Positions 19,747-29,447 of a stretch of 64,000 nucleotides of DNA are shown piece after piece. Position 1 is the stretch's first letter, and each line of letters begins with the position of its first letter. The translations under genes and the position numbers were made by a program. This DNA is from Pseudomonadota bacterium (GTDB lineage Bacteria; Myxococcota_A; Polyangia; Polyangiales; Polyangiaceae): NCBI GenBank assembly GCA_023423895.1, contig JAFAER010000245.1, forward strand, positions 1 to 64,000, in the 5' to 3' direction. A model generated the notes under the pieces. The model searched no databases. It was not told where the DNA came from and was given only the letters and a program-made list of their open reading frames with translations.

Positions 19747-20694
19747 TCACGACCGCTCACGGATGAACTCGAGCAGCAGCTCGTTGACCTGCTCCGGCGC
19801 TGCGTTCTGGACCCAATGCGTCGCCTCCGGGAGATGGACGACCTTCGCGTTGGGCACGAACCGCGCGGGCGGCTCGGCGAGCTCTTTGCCGAGCGCGAGA
19901 TCGCGGTCACCCCAGATGACGAGGACCGGATGATGAATCGGACGCATCGTCGGCACGCGGCGAGCGAAAACGCGGCGCATGCTGGCCCGATAATAGGCGA
20001 TGGCGGACTTCACCGCGCCAGGCGCGCGCAGGGCGGCCACGTAGTGCTCGATCTCCTCGTCGCTGAATCCCTCCGCGCGGAGCATCCAGCGAATGGTCGC
20101 GAAGTCCTTGAGCCGCATCAGCCGCTCCGGAATGCCCGGCAGCTGGAAGAAGAAGATGTACCAGCTCTTCTTGAGCTGCGCGGGCCGGCGAAGGCCGCGC
20201 ATCATCTGGAGCGGATGAGGCACGTTGAGGATGGCAAGCCGCTGGAGCATCTCCGGGTGCTCCATCGCGAAGGCCCACGCGACCATCGCTCCCCAGTCAT
20301 GCCCGATGACGATCGCGTCCTTCCGCCCGAGCGCGCGGATGAGACCCGCGACGTCGCCGGCGAGCTTCTCGACTTCGTACGACGACGTGCCCTTCGGTTT
20401 GTCGGACTCGTTGTAGCCGCGGAGGTCCGGGGCGACGGCCCAGAAGCCGGCCTTCGACATGGCCGAGAGCTGATGGCGCCACGACCACCAGTACTCGGGG
20501 AAGCCGTGGAGGAAGACGACCAACGGTACGTGCGACGGGAGCTCGGTCGACTCGGCGGTCCCCTCGGGACGCGCCTCGGCCACGTGCAGCCGGACCTCCC
20601 CGACGTCGAGCGTTCGGTGGAGGAAACCGTCCGAGCGGCGCTCGGCTCCGGTCACGTCCTTGCGTGATGCACCGTTGGTCGAGGTCGGGATCAT
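19747..20694 (-). CDS. Epoxide-hydrolase-like alpha/beta hydrolase
   Basis: This 315-residue enzyme starts at ATG 20694 behind GAGGAGG. It carries the HGFPEYWWSW oxyanion motif (about 56-65), the nucleophile elbow GHDWGA with an Asp nucleophile (about 132), a lid Tyr in SWYIFFFQLP and another in AIAYYRAS, the acid in VIWGDRD, and the catalytic His in EATHWVQ (about 292). Asp at the nucleophile position plus two lid Tyr residues fits epoxide hydrolases rather than esterases; haloalkane dehalogenases share the Asp but not the Tyr pair. It is probably cytoplasmic. Confidence 0.88.
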   Translation of the reverse strand: MIPTSTNGASRKDVTGAERRSDGFLHRTLDVGEVRLHVAEARPEGTAESTELPSHVPLVVFLHGFPEYWWSWRHQLSAMSKAGFWAVAPDLRGYNESDKPKGTSSYEVEKLAGDVAGLIRALGRKDAIVIGHDWGAMVAWAFAMEHPEMLQRLAILNVPHPLQMMRGLRRPAQLKKSWYIFFFQLPGIPERLMRLKDFATIRWMLRAEGFSDEEIEHYVAALRAPGAVKSAIAYYRASMRRVFARRVPTMRPIHHPVLVIWGDRDLALGKELAEPPARFVPNAKVVHLPEATHWVQNAAPEQVNELLLEFIRERS

Positions 20695-20791
20695 GGCGCC
20701 TCCTCACACGAGGGTACGTGCGTCGGCCCGACATGGTGTCGATTTTCGGCCGGCGTCTGCGGCCGCAGTGATCACCGTGCCGCTCGGGCGA

Positions 20792-23269
20792 TCAGCCCTC
20801 GACGCGCCTCGCGATGGCCGCGACCTCGGTCGTCCCCGGATCGATCGGCGGAGGCAATGCGCCGAGCGACGTCAGCGACTTCTCCGCACGCGAACGAAGG
20901 AAGCTCCTCGGATCGCCGAGCATTGCCATCAGCTCGGGGACGAACCGCTCGTCGTCGGGTGCGTTCTCCGCGATCACCGCGCGGACCTGATGATTCTCCG
21001 ACTTGAGGCCGTCGATGAGGACGTCGTTGCCCTCGGGATGGTTCAACCTCGCCAGCGCGCGCACGAAGGCGACGAGATGCGGCGGTGCATCGTCGTATTC
21101 GTACGTCGACGTCGGGGGCTCGGCGAACAGGCGTGCGGTGGCGTCCGCGAGCGGCCGGATCGAGCGTGCGTCGCCGATCTCGGCGAGCCGCGTCGCGACG
21201 TTGTGGCGGAAGACGCCGAGCGGATCGCGTACGGCTTCATGGAGCGCGTCGAGACCACCGACGCGTTCGAGCTCGGGGAGCGCGAACGAGAAGTACGGCC
21301 GGACCTTCGGAACGGGCAGCCCCCACGCACTGAATGCGGATTCCGCCGCCTTGCGCACGCGCTGGTCGTCGCGTGTCACGAGATGGCGAATCGCCTCGTG
21401 CCCGAGAAAGAGCGCTTCGCCTTCGATCCTCGCGCCGCGCTCCGTCTTCGCGATCGTCGCCAGATCGTCCAGCGCACGGAGCCCCCAGGCTCGACGTCGC
21501 GACGACTCTTCCTGACGGAATGCGGGCTCCCACAGCGCACGATCGATCGCACGCCGGAGCTCGCTCATCTTCGGCGCGGCTTTGCCGAAGCGCACCTTCG
21601 CGAGCGCGGCGAGGCGAGTGACTTCGGCGCCGGGCTCGAGCCCCGTGAGGCGGTCGAGGAGCTCGCCTGCGCTCACGCGCGCCTCTGGATGAGCGAGCCC
21701 GATGGCGCCGACGGCCCATACCGCCTCGCATGTCACCGGGTCCTTCGGCGAGAAGAGGAGCCGTTCGAGCGACGCGAGCGCCGGGACGTACCGGAGGCGG
21801 CCGAGCGCGTAGGCTGCGACCGGCAGTACCGCGCGGTACTCCTGGCTCGTCGATTCGAGGATCGCGAGCAGCTCCGGGGCCGAAGCTTCGTCTTCGAGCT
21901 TTCCGAGCGCGAGGACGAGCTCTCGCACGAGGACGCCACGTTCGAGGCCTTCGCGCCAGCCGCTCAACGGATTGTCGAGGAGCAGCTTTCGCAACGCGGG
22001 CAGCGCCTCGCGCGCCTCGATCGCCGCGAGCGTCCGCACGAGCGCCGCCTCGTAGCGCCGCACGGGGCTCGGCTCGGATCGGAGCAGGCTGTCGAGATGG
22101 GCGATGATGCTTCGATCGCCGAGGGCCGCGAGCATGTCGACCGCCGCGGCGTCGCCCGTGAGAGCCCGTGCAAGGAGCGTCGGCGCGATGCGTCTGTCGC
22201 CGAGCTCGCCGAGCGCAAGCAGCGTCTCGTCCCGCTCGGCGACCGTGGCCACGGACTCGGCGTTCGGCGGGAGCTGATCGAAGCGAGCGATGATTCGACG
22301 TGTCGTCTCCATCGCTTCGACCGCTGCTGCCTCCGATCGACGGCTCGTGCGGAGCGCGCGCAGCGCAACGTCTCGGCGCCGCGCGAGCTCCTTGGCGACA
22401 GCCGGTCGTCTGCCGCTGGCGAGCGCCGTGGACAACAGTGCCGTGGCGTCGCGGACGAGATCGTCCGACGAGCCCGCATGGGCTGCGAGGTGTGTCGTGA
22501 GATCGTCAGGTTCCTCACGGAAGAACGCTTCGAGCAGACCGCCGAACGCGAGGGGGATCGTGCGCTCTTGCTTCCGCGCCGACGGCTTTCGCGAGGGAAC
22601 CTTCGCGCCCTTGCTGCGGCGCGCCTTCACGATGACGGGGCCCTCCGGCGGAGGCACGTAGAGCGGCTTCACCGCAAGCGCCCGGATCGCAGTCCGTACC
22701 TGCGCGTCGGTGCCGGTCAGCACGAGGGCGAGCATCCGTGCGCGCTCCATCTGCGAACAGACGCTCTCCTCTTCGCCGATGCTGAACGGGGGAGTCTCGG
22801 CCTCTTCTCCTGCGGCGAGCAGGCTGCAGATGACGGCGAGCTCGGCCGCACCGATGCAGAGGAGGCGCTCCGTCAGGCGGCGCGGCTCGATCGCTGCGAT
22901 CACGCCGAACGCGGGCTGGTCTGCGAGGAAATACGCGATGACCTCGCCGATGTGGTTCTCCCCGATCGGCACGGCGCCGGCGAGCAGAGCCGTGAGACGG
23001 GCGAGGGCCGGCCCGCCTTTTCGAGCCGACGTCAAAAGCACCGAGAGGGTCGGCAGCGCGGGGCGTGAGATGAAGTCGGCGATGGTTCCTTCGCCGACTG
23101 CGGCCATGAAGCGAGAGAGGTCGCGAGGCAGAACCAGACGGAGGTCACTCGGCGCGCGCGCCTTCGTCGGGTGACGGATCACCCCGGGGCGCGACAAAAA
23201 TCGCGCGAAGCCGCGATCGAGGAACCGCTCCGGCGCCGCGGCTGCACGAAGCATCCAACGCGAGCTCAC
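20792..23269 (-). CDS. HEAT-repeat protein
   Basis: The 825-residue protein is read from GTG 23269; an internal ATG at 23254 is an equally plausible start. From about residue 290 to the end it has many helical HEAT-like units, for example APTLLARALTGDAAAVDMLA, ALPALRKLLLDNPL, SAPELLAILES, PALASLERLL and SIRPLADATARLF. The N-terminal 260 residues are helical with no known domain, plus a basic segment RRSKGAKVPSRKP. HEAT arrays are protein-binding scaffolds. No signal peptide or membrane helix is seen. The gene has no evident partner. Confidence 0.8.
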   Translation of the reverse strand: MSSRWMLRAAAAPERFLDRGFARFLSRPGVIRHPTKARAPSDLRLVLPRDLSRFMAAVGEGTIADFISRPALPTLSVLLTSARKGGPALARLTALLAGAVPIGENHIGEVIAYFLADQPAFGVIAAIEPRRLTERLLCIGAAELAVICSLLAAGEEAETPPFSIGEEESVCSQMERARMLALVLTGTDAQVRTAIRALAVKPLYVPPPEGPVIVKARRSKGAKVPSRKPSARKQERTIPLAFGGLLEAFFREEPDDLTTHLAAHAGSSDDLVRDATALLSTALASGRRPAVAKELARRRDVALRALRTSRRSEAAAVEAMETTRRIIARFDQLPPNAESVATVAERDETLLALGELGDRRIAPTLLARALTGDAAAVDMLAALGDRSIIAHLDSLLRSEPSPVRRYEAALVRTLAAIEAREALPALRKLLLDNPLSGWREGLERGVLVRELVLALGKLEDEASAPELLAILESTSQEYRAVLPVAAYALGRLRYVPALASLERLLFSPKDPVTCEAVWAVGAIGLAHPEARVSAGELLDRLTGLEPGAEVTRLAALAKVRFGKAAPKMSELRRAIDRALWEPAFRQEESSRRRAWGLRALDDLATIAKTERGARIEGEALFLGHEAIRHLVTRDDQRVRKAAESAFSAWGLPVPKVRPYFSFALPELERVGGLDALHEAVRDPLGVFRHNVATRLAEIGDARSIRPLADATARLFAEPPTSTYEYDDAPPHLVAFVRALARLNHPEGNDVLIDGLKSENHQVRAVIAENAPDDERFVPELMAMLGDPRSFLRSRAEKSLTSLGALPPPIDPGTTEVAAIARRVEG

Positions 23270-23574
23270 GAGGCCAAGGAGGATTCACGCGAAGTCACGA
23301 TCGGTCAAGCCCCGGCCAGCACGATGACGCGATGCGATTCGGGAGAAGTGTCAGTGTCTCGCATCGGACATCGCTCGTGCAGCTGAGCCGTGACGTTGTC
23401 CGACACGGACCCCTGCCCGTTCGCCAGCGTGCCGAACGAACGGCGATGGCAGCGCGGACCGGTGTTCATCACCCTCACGTCACGTTCAGTGGGGCGCGGC
23501 GTCAGGACGTGCGCGTTGCACCTTTGCATTCCGAAGCGCGTTTCTGGAATGTGCACGACCACGTCGCCGGCGCT
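23270..23574. other. Intergenic region upstream of the HEAT-repeat gene
   Basis: No supported gene. A minus-strand ORF of 85 codons here has no family features and no ribosome site. The region lies between two same-strand genes and should contain the HEAT-repeat gene promoter. No tRNA-like or CRISPR-like element was seen. Confidence 0.45.
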
Positions 23575-24114
23575 TCAGGTCACCATGTTCACCGGCAGGT
23601 GTGCCGTCTCGTTGTACGAGACGACCCGCACCGCGCCCGTATCGCGCACGAGGATGCGCGTCAGCCCGCAATGGTTGCTGTTCATCCGCGTCCAGCGAAC
23701 GACGGGAATGTCCATCGCGCGACAGACGAGGTAGCGGATCAAGTTCCCGTGACAGACGACGATCTCGAAGCGGTCCGAGCGGCTCGTCCGAAAGATGCGG
23801 TCATAGGCGAGATCTGCGCGTGCGCGGTCTTCCTGCCGCTCGCTCGCTGGCACCTCGTAGCCTTTGACCTTCGAGTACATGCCCTCGCGGAGGACTCCGA
23901 TGGGTCGGACCCGCGTACGCGTGATGCACGCTCCGATGATCGCCGCTGTCTCCCGCGCGCGCGGAAGGGTGCTCGACCAGAGCGCGGCGACACGCTCACC
24001 GGCGAGCTCCTCGGCGATCCACTTGCCGGTCGTGCGAGCTTGCTCTCGGCCGAGCTCCGTGAGCTTGCCGCCGTCTTCGAGTCCGTACTGGCCGTGCCGG
24101 ACCAGTAGCAACAT
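23575..24114 (-). CDS. Histidine phosphatase family protein
   Basis: Start at ATG 24114 gives 179 residues beginning MLLLVRHGQYG, with the catalytic RHG at residues 6-8; a TTG four codons upstream is less likely. Other family features are ELGREQARTTGKWIAEE, SSTLPRARETAAII (second Arg), and the second catalytic His in VVCHGNLIRYL (about 121). Members include phosphoglycerate mutase-like and PGAM5-like protein phosphatases; the short length fits the latter type. It is cytoplasmic; the substrate is unknown. Confidence 0.9.
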   Translation of the reverse strand: MLLLVRHGQYGLEDGGKLTELGREQARTTGKWIAEELAGERVAALWSSTLPRARETAAIIGACITRTRVRPIGVLREGMYSKVKGYEVPASERQEDRARADLAYDRIFRTSRSDRFEIVVCHGNLIRYLVCRAMDIPVVRWTRMNSNHCGLTRILVRDTGAVRVVSYNETAHLPVNMVT

Positions 24115-24211
24115 TCGAGTGCCCAAGGCGACGAATCTACGTGAGGCGTTCGACGATGAGGAGACCGATCGAAACGGCCGCGAGCACGTAGGTGGACCTC
24201 GCTCCGTCGGC

Positions 24212-26017
24212 TCAATGAGGGCGTTCTATGTAACCAGGCGGAGCGACGGAACGATACAGGTGCTCGAAGAACGTGAGCGCCTCTGCGCGTCCAACGGCGA
24301 TCGACGAGCGGCGGGTATTCTCGCGAAGGCCGAGCATGACGGGCCCGTCACCGCGATCATCGACGAAGAACCCGCCGTACGTTTCGACGTAGCCGAGCCG
24401 AAGCCGATGCAGGCCGACCCGGAACAGCATGCGCGCGAGCCAGTAGCGCGGCACCTCGGCGCGCGCCTCACCGACGGAGACGCGCACGAGCGCAGGGCTG
24501 CTCTCTCGGACCTCGAGCCCGAGGTCGGCGAACGGCAATGCTCCGGGCGAGGCGTCTTCGAACGGCGCGAACGGCGCCGACGGGCCGAGGGCCCACGAGG
24601 CCGGGACAGGATCCGGGGCCGCCGAATCGGACGCGAAGACGAGCGCGCGGGAGATGCTGGCGCCGTCGAGACGCGCGCCCGGAGCGAGGCGGTAGAGGTC
24701 ACATGCAAAGGGCTCTGCGCCACGCGACGCCTCGAGGACGACGACCCATCCGCCGTGTGCTGGGGCGATGGTCGCCGGACCCTCCACGAGCGTCAGCGAG
24801 GTCGAGCCAATCATCGCGAGGCGTCCTGTCACGTCGCGCGTCGAGGCGAGGACCATCGGCGGCGCCGGCTCGCGATAATGTTTCACGTCCTCCGAGCGTC
24901 CGGGAGGAGCCGGAAGGGGAACCTGCGTCGGGGGCGTGGGCCTGCTGGCACAGTAGACGAGCGAGAGGCCTGCGCGGCGCATCCCCGGCGGAAGCTCGAA
25001 GGGCTCGTACGGCGGACGGAGCCGTCCCGGCCAGTGCATCCAATGTTCGGGATGGAGAACGAGGTCGCCGACGCGGTGGTTGTAGCGCCCGACGTCCTCG
25101 CCCGTGACCGGATCGGAGATGAACGTCCGCAGCGGGAAGCGATCGACGAGCTGATCCCCGCTCGGCAGCGCGAGCGCATATTCGTCCGACACGTTGATGT
25201 GGGCGAAGTACAGCGGCTCGGACGCGGTCGTGATTTCGAGCTGCGCGCCGTCGATGCTCGCGCACACGACGAGATGATGCTCGAAGCGGCCGGGGCGTGC
25301 GGCGAGCTCACGCAAGTTCGCGCGGGCGATGCCTTCAGCCGGGGCGTTTCGCGATACGGGCGGGAAGACCCATTCGCGCGTCGCCGGATGATGATGTCCG
25401 CGGTACGACTCGGGCCCGTCACGTCGTGGGCTCGTCGTGGACGTGGCTCGCGGTGCCGGCGAGCGGGTCCAGCGGCGCGCCGCTTCGGCCACGCGGCGTC
25501 CGAGCAGCGCGGCGGTCCGGAGATCGCTCTCGGGTACGGAGCCCCCGCCAGGCCGCGACTGAGCCATCGCGCCGAGGTGGCTGCCCAGCCTGTTCGTGTC
25601 GTCGTCGACGCTTCCCGCGGCCGCGTACGTCGGCGGCAAGCCCAGCCCGACCCAGACCATCCCGTGCTGAGCGGCGAACACGACGAGCTGCACGAGCGTT
25701 CCGAGCTTGTCGCCGCTCGGAGCCGCCGAATGGGTGAACCCGGCTGCGACCTTGTCGCGCCAGCCCTGGAGGGCCCAGACGGCGCTCGTCGAGTCCATGA
25801 AGGCCTTGAACGCCGCCGAGGCGCTTCCCATGTACGTCGGGCATCCGAAGACGACGGCGTCGGCCGCTGCCAGCACGGGATGAAGGCGCGGCCCTTCCTC
25901 GACCGAGAGGAGGTGCGTCGTCGTGCCTTCGACTTCCTTCGCGCCCCGCTCGACCGCCTGGGCGAGCGCGCGCGTGCGACCCGTCGCGGAGTGGTAGACG
26001 ATTGCGACCGACGTCAC
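24212..26017 (-). CDS. Flavodoxin/WrbA-type oxidoreductase fused to an unrecognised C-terminal domain
   Basis: The start GTG 26017 overlaps the upstream hydrolase stop (GTGA). Residues 1-195 are a flavodoxin-family NAD(P)H oxidoreductase: AIVYHSATGRTRALAQAV for FMN phosphate, FGCPTYMGSASAAFKAFMD and VFAAQHGMVWVGLG. A linker then leads into about 400 further residues with EWVFPPVSR, HHLVVCASIDGAQLEI, GDLVLHPEHWMHWPGRLRPP and GMRRAGLSLVYC, which I cannot assign; the His and Trp-rich motif resembles small cupin-like metal enzymes. No internal stop or frame change separates the halves. It is coupled to the hydrolase gene upstream. Confidence 0.8.
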   Translation of the reverse strand: MTSVAIVYHSATGRTRALAQAVERGAKEVEGTTTHLLSVEEGPRLHPVLAAADAVVFGCPTYMGSASAAFKAFMDSTSAVWALQGWRDKVAAGFTHSAAPSGDKLGTLVQLVVFAAQHGMVWVGLGLPPTYAAAGSVDDDTNRLGSHLGAMAQSRPGGGSVPESDLRTAALLGRRVAEAARRWTRSPAPRATSTTSPRRDGPESYRGHHHPATREWVFPPVSRNAPAEGIARANLRELAARPGRFEHHLVVCASIDGAQLEITTASEPLYFAHINVSDEYALALPSGDQLVDRFPLRTFISDPVTGEDVGRYNHRVGDLVLHPEHWMHWPGRLRPPYEPFELPPGMRRAGLSLVYCASRPTPPTQVPLPAPPGRSEDVKHYREPAPPMVLASTRDVTGRLAMIGSTSLTLVEGPATIAPAHGGWVVVLEASRGAEPFACDLYRLAPGARLDGASISRALVFASDSAAPDPVPASWALGPSAPFAPFEDASPGALPFADLGLEVRESSPALVRVSVGEARAEVPRYWLARMLFRVGLHRLRLGYVETYGGFFVDDRGDGPVMLGLRENTRRSSIAVGRAEALTFFEHLYRSVAPPGYIERPH

Positions 26018-27300
26018 GATACCCGCCCCCCGAGCTTCTCCCGTATCCACGGGACGACGATGTCCATCAGACGCTCGACGTCGGGCGCCTCCTTCTCGCC
26101 GACGTCGCCTTCGAAGTAGTGCCGCGCGTCGACCGTGACGGCGAGCTTGTCGCGGGACGCGATGGCGCTCTCGACGGCGAGCGCGTCGGCGGGAAGGATC
26201 TCGCGGTCTCTGCTCGGCGTGACGAGCAACGTCGGCTCCTCGATGCGCCGGACGTTCGCGACGAGGTCGGCTCGCGAAGAGAGCGCCGACCAGGTCGAGA
26301 GCCACGCGCGCGGTGTGCACGTCCGCGCGAGGCCGAGTGCAGCGTAGTTGAGCAGGTCGGGACGCTCACTCAGCAACGACCCGTAGTCGCGGGTCGAGGG
26401 GTCGATGCGCCGGTCGACGAACGCCGGGTTGGCCATCGTTCGGTACACGACCATGACTGGCTCGACGGCCTTCTGCCGCAGGATGCTCCGGCGCTCGGCC
26501 GCCGAGCGTGACGCAAACTCGGGAGCGGACGAGACCCGCGTCGCTTCGTCGTGTCTGGCGATGAGCGCTCGAGCGAGCTCGTCGAGGCGCTTCACACGGG
26601 CGAGCTGGGCGGCGCGATAGCGAGCGAGGAAGCTCTCGTCGTATTCGCTCCAGATGGGCGGATCGCGAAAGCCGTTGCGCTCGTCGTACATGTCGAGGGT
26701 CGGGTCGCACGCGAGCGGATCGGACTCGTCGACGACGGACGGATCGATGGCGTCGAGGAGCACCTTCCCCTGACCGCGGTGGGCCGCCACGTAGATCATC
26801 GCATCGGCCGGAGTCAGCGGAGCGCTCTCGAAGTGCGTCGGGCTCCCGCCCGGTGACCCCGTCGTGCGCTCTGCCGGAGGCCGCCGCGCTTCGGCCTGGT
26901 AGTAGGCGACGAGCGAGCCGCCGCCGCAGTTGCCGAGGAGCACGACCTTCTCGACGCCTCGCCGCTCTCGCAGGTGCTGGACACATGCCGCGACGTCGAG
27001 GACCATCGCCTCGTGCTCGGCGAACGTGTCGTTGTTGCCGTAGCGTGTGCATGATGCAAGCACTCCGAAGCCGGCCTCGACGAGCCGCGGGATGGTGTAG
27101 TGGTGCGTGAAGTCGATCCGTGGGTGGATGAGGACGACCCCGACCTTCGCGGGCGGGCTGGCGGCCTTCTTCCAGTAGATGGCTCGGAGCTGGCGCATGT
27201 CGTGTGCACGGAGCACGAGCGACTCGCTGACGGTGCCTTCCGGCAGGCGCCTGAACCAGAACGGCATGCCGGCCCAGTACGTCTTCGAGACGAGAAGCAT
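26014..27300 (-). CDS. Alpha/beta hydrolase with a Cys-type nucleophile elbow
   Basis: This 428-residue protein starts at ATG 27300. It shows an alpha/beta hydrolase core: VGVVLIHPRIDF, a nucleophile elbow VLLGNCGGGSL (about 120-127) where Cys occupies the usual Ser position, an acid candidate in TPSRDREILPADAL, and a catalytic-His candidate in VDARHYFEGD near residue 385. Cys at the elbow is the pattern of dienelactone hydrolases (GxCxG), although this protein is nearly twice their length with a large insertion (about 150-320). No signal peptide. Its stop overlaps the flavodoxin-fusion start, suggesting a joint pathway. Confidence 0.75.
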   Translation of the reverse strand: MLLVSKTYWAGMPFWFRRLPEGTVSESLVLRAHDMRQLRAIYWKKAASPPAKVGVVLIHPRIDFTHHYTIPRLVEAGFGVLASCTRYGNNDTFAEHEAMVLDVAACVQHLRERRGVEKVVLLGNCGGGSLVAYYQAEARRPPAERTTGSPGGSPTHFESAPLTPADAMIYVAAHRGQGKVLLDAIDPSVVDESDPLACDPTLDMYDERNGFRDPPIWSEYDESFLARYRAAQLARVKRLDELARALIARHDEATRVSSAPEFASRSAAERRSILRQKAVEPVMVVYRTMANPAFVDRRIDPSTRDYGSLLSERPDLLNYAALGLARTCTPRAWLSTWSALSSRADLVANVRRIEEPTLLVTPSRDREILPADALAVESAIASRDKLAVTVDARHYFEGDVGEKEAPDVERLMDIVVPWIREKLGGRVS

Positions 27301-27336
27301 CGCGTCGACGAGCGTCTCACCGCGCGTTCGCGAGCG

Positions 27337-29403
27337 TCAACGAGCGCCGTGCAGCAGATCGCGTGCTGCCTGGATGTCTGCGCGCGTACCTGCGACGGCA
27401 AGGACATCGCCGGCCGCGAGACGGTCTTGTGCGGAGGGCATGACGGTCGCCGAGTTGCCGCGTGTGATCGCCAGGACCGTTGCGCCCGTCTTGCCGCGGA
27501 GGTCGAGCTGAGCGAGCGTCTTCCCGACCGCCGGGCTGTCGGTCGCGACCTCGATCGCGATCGGCTCGCCGAGCCCTTCGAGGAGCATGGCGAGCGGCAT
27601 CGGTGCGGCGACGGCGCCGCCGGTCACATCCCGGTGCGCCTGCGCCACGAGCATCTCGACGAGCACCTCTGCGCCGGCGCGCACGTGGCCGTGTAGGTGC
27701 CTGGTCGATCTCCAGAGAAGCGCTCCGAGCACCAGGACGACCACGAAGAGGACCTGTGCGCCTGCGAGGCCCGGCAGGAACGGCTGCGTGATGGCGACGA
27801 GCGGAGCTCCGACGAGCAACACGCAAGCGAGCTGGATGGTGATCGCGAGCACCCGACGAGGTGCCATCGCGAGGTCGACGCCTTCTTCGCAGACCGGTGG
27901 AAACGCGACCTGCGCGACCGTCTCGCCGAGTCGGCCGGCGACCCTCAGGATCCCCACGGCGAGTGGGATCCCGAACGTGGCGGCCGCGGCAAAGGCGAGG
28001 AACGACGCGAGCTGCGGCGCGAGTCCGTGGTTCGTGAGCCAGAGGCGTCCGCTCTCCGCCCCGAGCCTGCTGCCGACGACGAGCGCGAGGAGCGCCGTCG
28101 CGTCGACCGCGAGCATGCGGACGAGCCGGCGGATGCGCGCGGCTGTCTCGGACCTCGGCTTCGCCGCGCGGAGCCGCTCGACCCAGCTCCCGTAGAGGAC
28201 GCTGAACGTCTGAAGTGGGCGCGGCAGCTTGCGGTCGACCCAGCTTGCGAACGGATCCGACGAGCGGATCAGCCAAGGCGTGAGCACCGTCGTGAGAGCG
28301 GAGACGGCGACCGCGACCGGATAGAGGAATGGGCCTGTCGCGCCGAGCGATATGCCCAGCCCGGCGATGATGAAGGAGAACTCGCCGAGCTGAGCGAGGC
28401 TCATCCCGGCCTTCAGCGAGAGCCGAACGCCATTGCCCACGAAGAAGGCTCCGAGCGCGAAGCTCACGATCTTGCCAACGACCACCACGAGCGTGAGCAC
28501 GAGGACAGCCGGCCAATGCTGCGCGATGAGCGCAGGGTCGATCATCATCCCCACGGACACGAAGAAGACGGCCGCGAAGACGTCGCGCACGGGCTCGACG
28601 AGGATGCTGATGCTTCGCTCCTCCCCCGACTCCGCGACGAGCGATCCGGCGATGAACGAGCCGAGCGCGACCGAGTAGCCCATCTCGCGGGCGAGCAGCG
28701 CGGTTGCGAAGCAAAGCCCGATGCTCGCGATCAACGTCGTCTCGGCGCGCCGCAGCGACACGATGTATCGGAGCAGCCGGGGGACGACCATCATGCCCGC
28801 GACGATGAGCGCTACGAGGAAGACGCCGAGACGACCGGCCGTCTTGCCGAGCTCGCTCGCCGACACAGCTCCTCCTGACCCGATCGCCGTGAGCGCCGCG
28901 AGCAGCACCACGGCGATGAGGTCCTCGACGATGAGCGCACCGACGACGATGTCGCGGAGACGTCCGGTGACCCGCTGCTCCTCGAAGGCCTTCGCCACGA
29001 TCGTGGTGCTGGAGATGGAGAGGATGGCCCCGGTGAAGAGGCTCTCGAGGACGGTCCAGCCGAACGCCCGCCCCACGACGAAGCCGAGCCAGAGCAGCAG
29101 GCAGCAGCATACCGTCGTCGTCACCGCGATCCCGGGGCCGACCCGTACGAGCCTCCCGAAGCTGAACTCCATCCCGAGGGAGAACATCAGCAACGTGACC
29201 CCGAGCTCCGAGAGCGTGTGGACGATCGCGGGGTCCGCGACGAGAGGGACGGGGAGGTGCGGACCGATGACGAGCCCCGCCACGACGTAGCCGAGCACGA
29301 CCGGCAGGTTCACGCGTCTCGACAGTGTGCTCGTGAGCGCCGAGACGCCCAGCACCACCGCGAGTGCCTGAAGCAGGTCATGGGCTTGCGCCACCCATCG
29401 CAC
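27337..29403 (-). CDS. CPA2 monovalent cation:proton antiporter with TrkA-C domain
   Basis: This 688-residue integral membrane transporter reads from a GTG at 29403. Residues 1-390 hold about 12 transmembrane helices of the KefB/YbaL type (VVLGYVVAGLVIGPHLPVP, TLLMFSLGMEFSFG, VVGALIVEDLIAVVLL with the ion-binding Asp, ALGSFIAGSLVAES). A second membrane part covers about 450-590 with VLLVGAPLVAI. The last 80 residues are a TrkA-C regulatory domain (AVGKTLAQLDLRGKTGATVL, AAGDVLAVAGTR). A TrkA-N nucleotide-binding domain is not apparent. It likely exchanges K+ or Na+ for H+. Confidence 0.9.
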   Translation of the reverse strand: MRWVAQAHDLLQALAVVLGVSALTSTLSRRVNLPVVLGYVVAGLVIGPHLPVPLVADPAIVHTLSELGVTLLMFSLGMEFSFGRLVRVGPGIAVTTTVCCCLLLWLGFVVGRAFGWTVLESLFTGAILSISSTTIVAKAFEEQRVTGRLRDIVVGALIVEDLIAVVLLAALTAIGSGGAVSASELGKTAGRLGVFLVALIVAGMMVVPRLLRYIVSLRRAETTLIASIGLCFATALLAREMGYSVALGSFIAGSLVAESGEERSISILVEPVRDVFAAVFFVSVGMMIDPALIAQHWPAVLVLTLVVVVGKIVSFALGAFFVGNGVRLSLKAGMSLAQLGEFSFIIAGLGISLGATGPFLYPVAVAVSALTTVLTPWLIRSSDPFASWVDRKLPRPLQTFSVLYGSWVERLRAAKPRSETAARIRRLVRMLAVDATALLALVVGSRLGAESGRLWLTNHGLAPQLASFLAFAAAATFGIPLAVGILRVAGRLGETVAQVAFPPVCEEGVDLAMAPRRVLAITIQLACVLLVGAPLVAITQPFLPGLAGAQVLFVVVLVLGALLWRSTRHLHGHVRAGAEVLVEMLVAQAHRDVTGGAVAAPMPLAMLLEGLGEPIAIEVATDSPAVGKTLAQLDLRGKTGATVLAITRGNSATVMPSAQDRLAAGDVLAVAGTRADIQAARDLLHGAR

Positions 29404-29447
29404 CTACCACCGCGGAGACCGCCTTCGGAGCGGCATCGGCCGCTACG

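Noticed and set aside
23305..23562. 85-codon minus-strand ORF in the gap after the phosphatase gene
   Set aside because: No ribosome site, no family and mixed composition; treated as intergenic.
26018..26320. Upstream extension of the flavodoxin fusion to 702 codons
   Set aside because: The added segment overlaps the hydrolase gene out of frame and precedes the flavodoxin N-terminus, which begins at GTG 26017.
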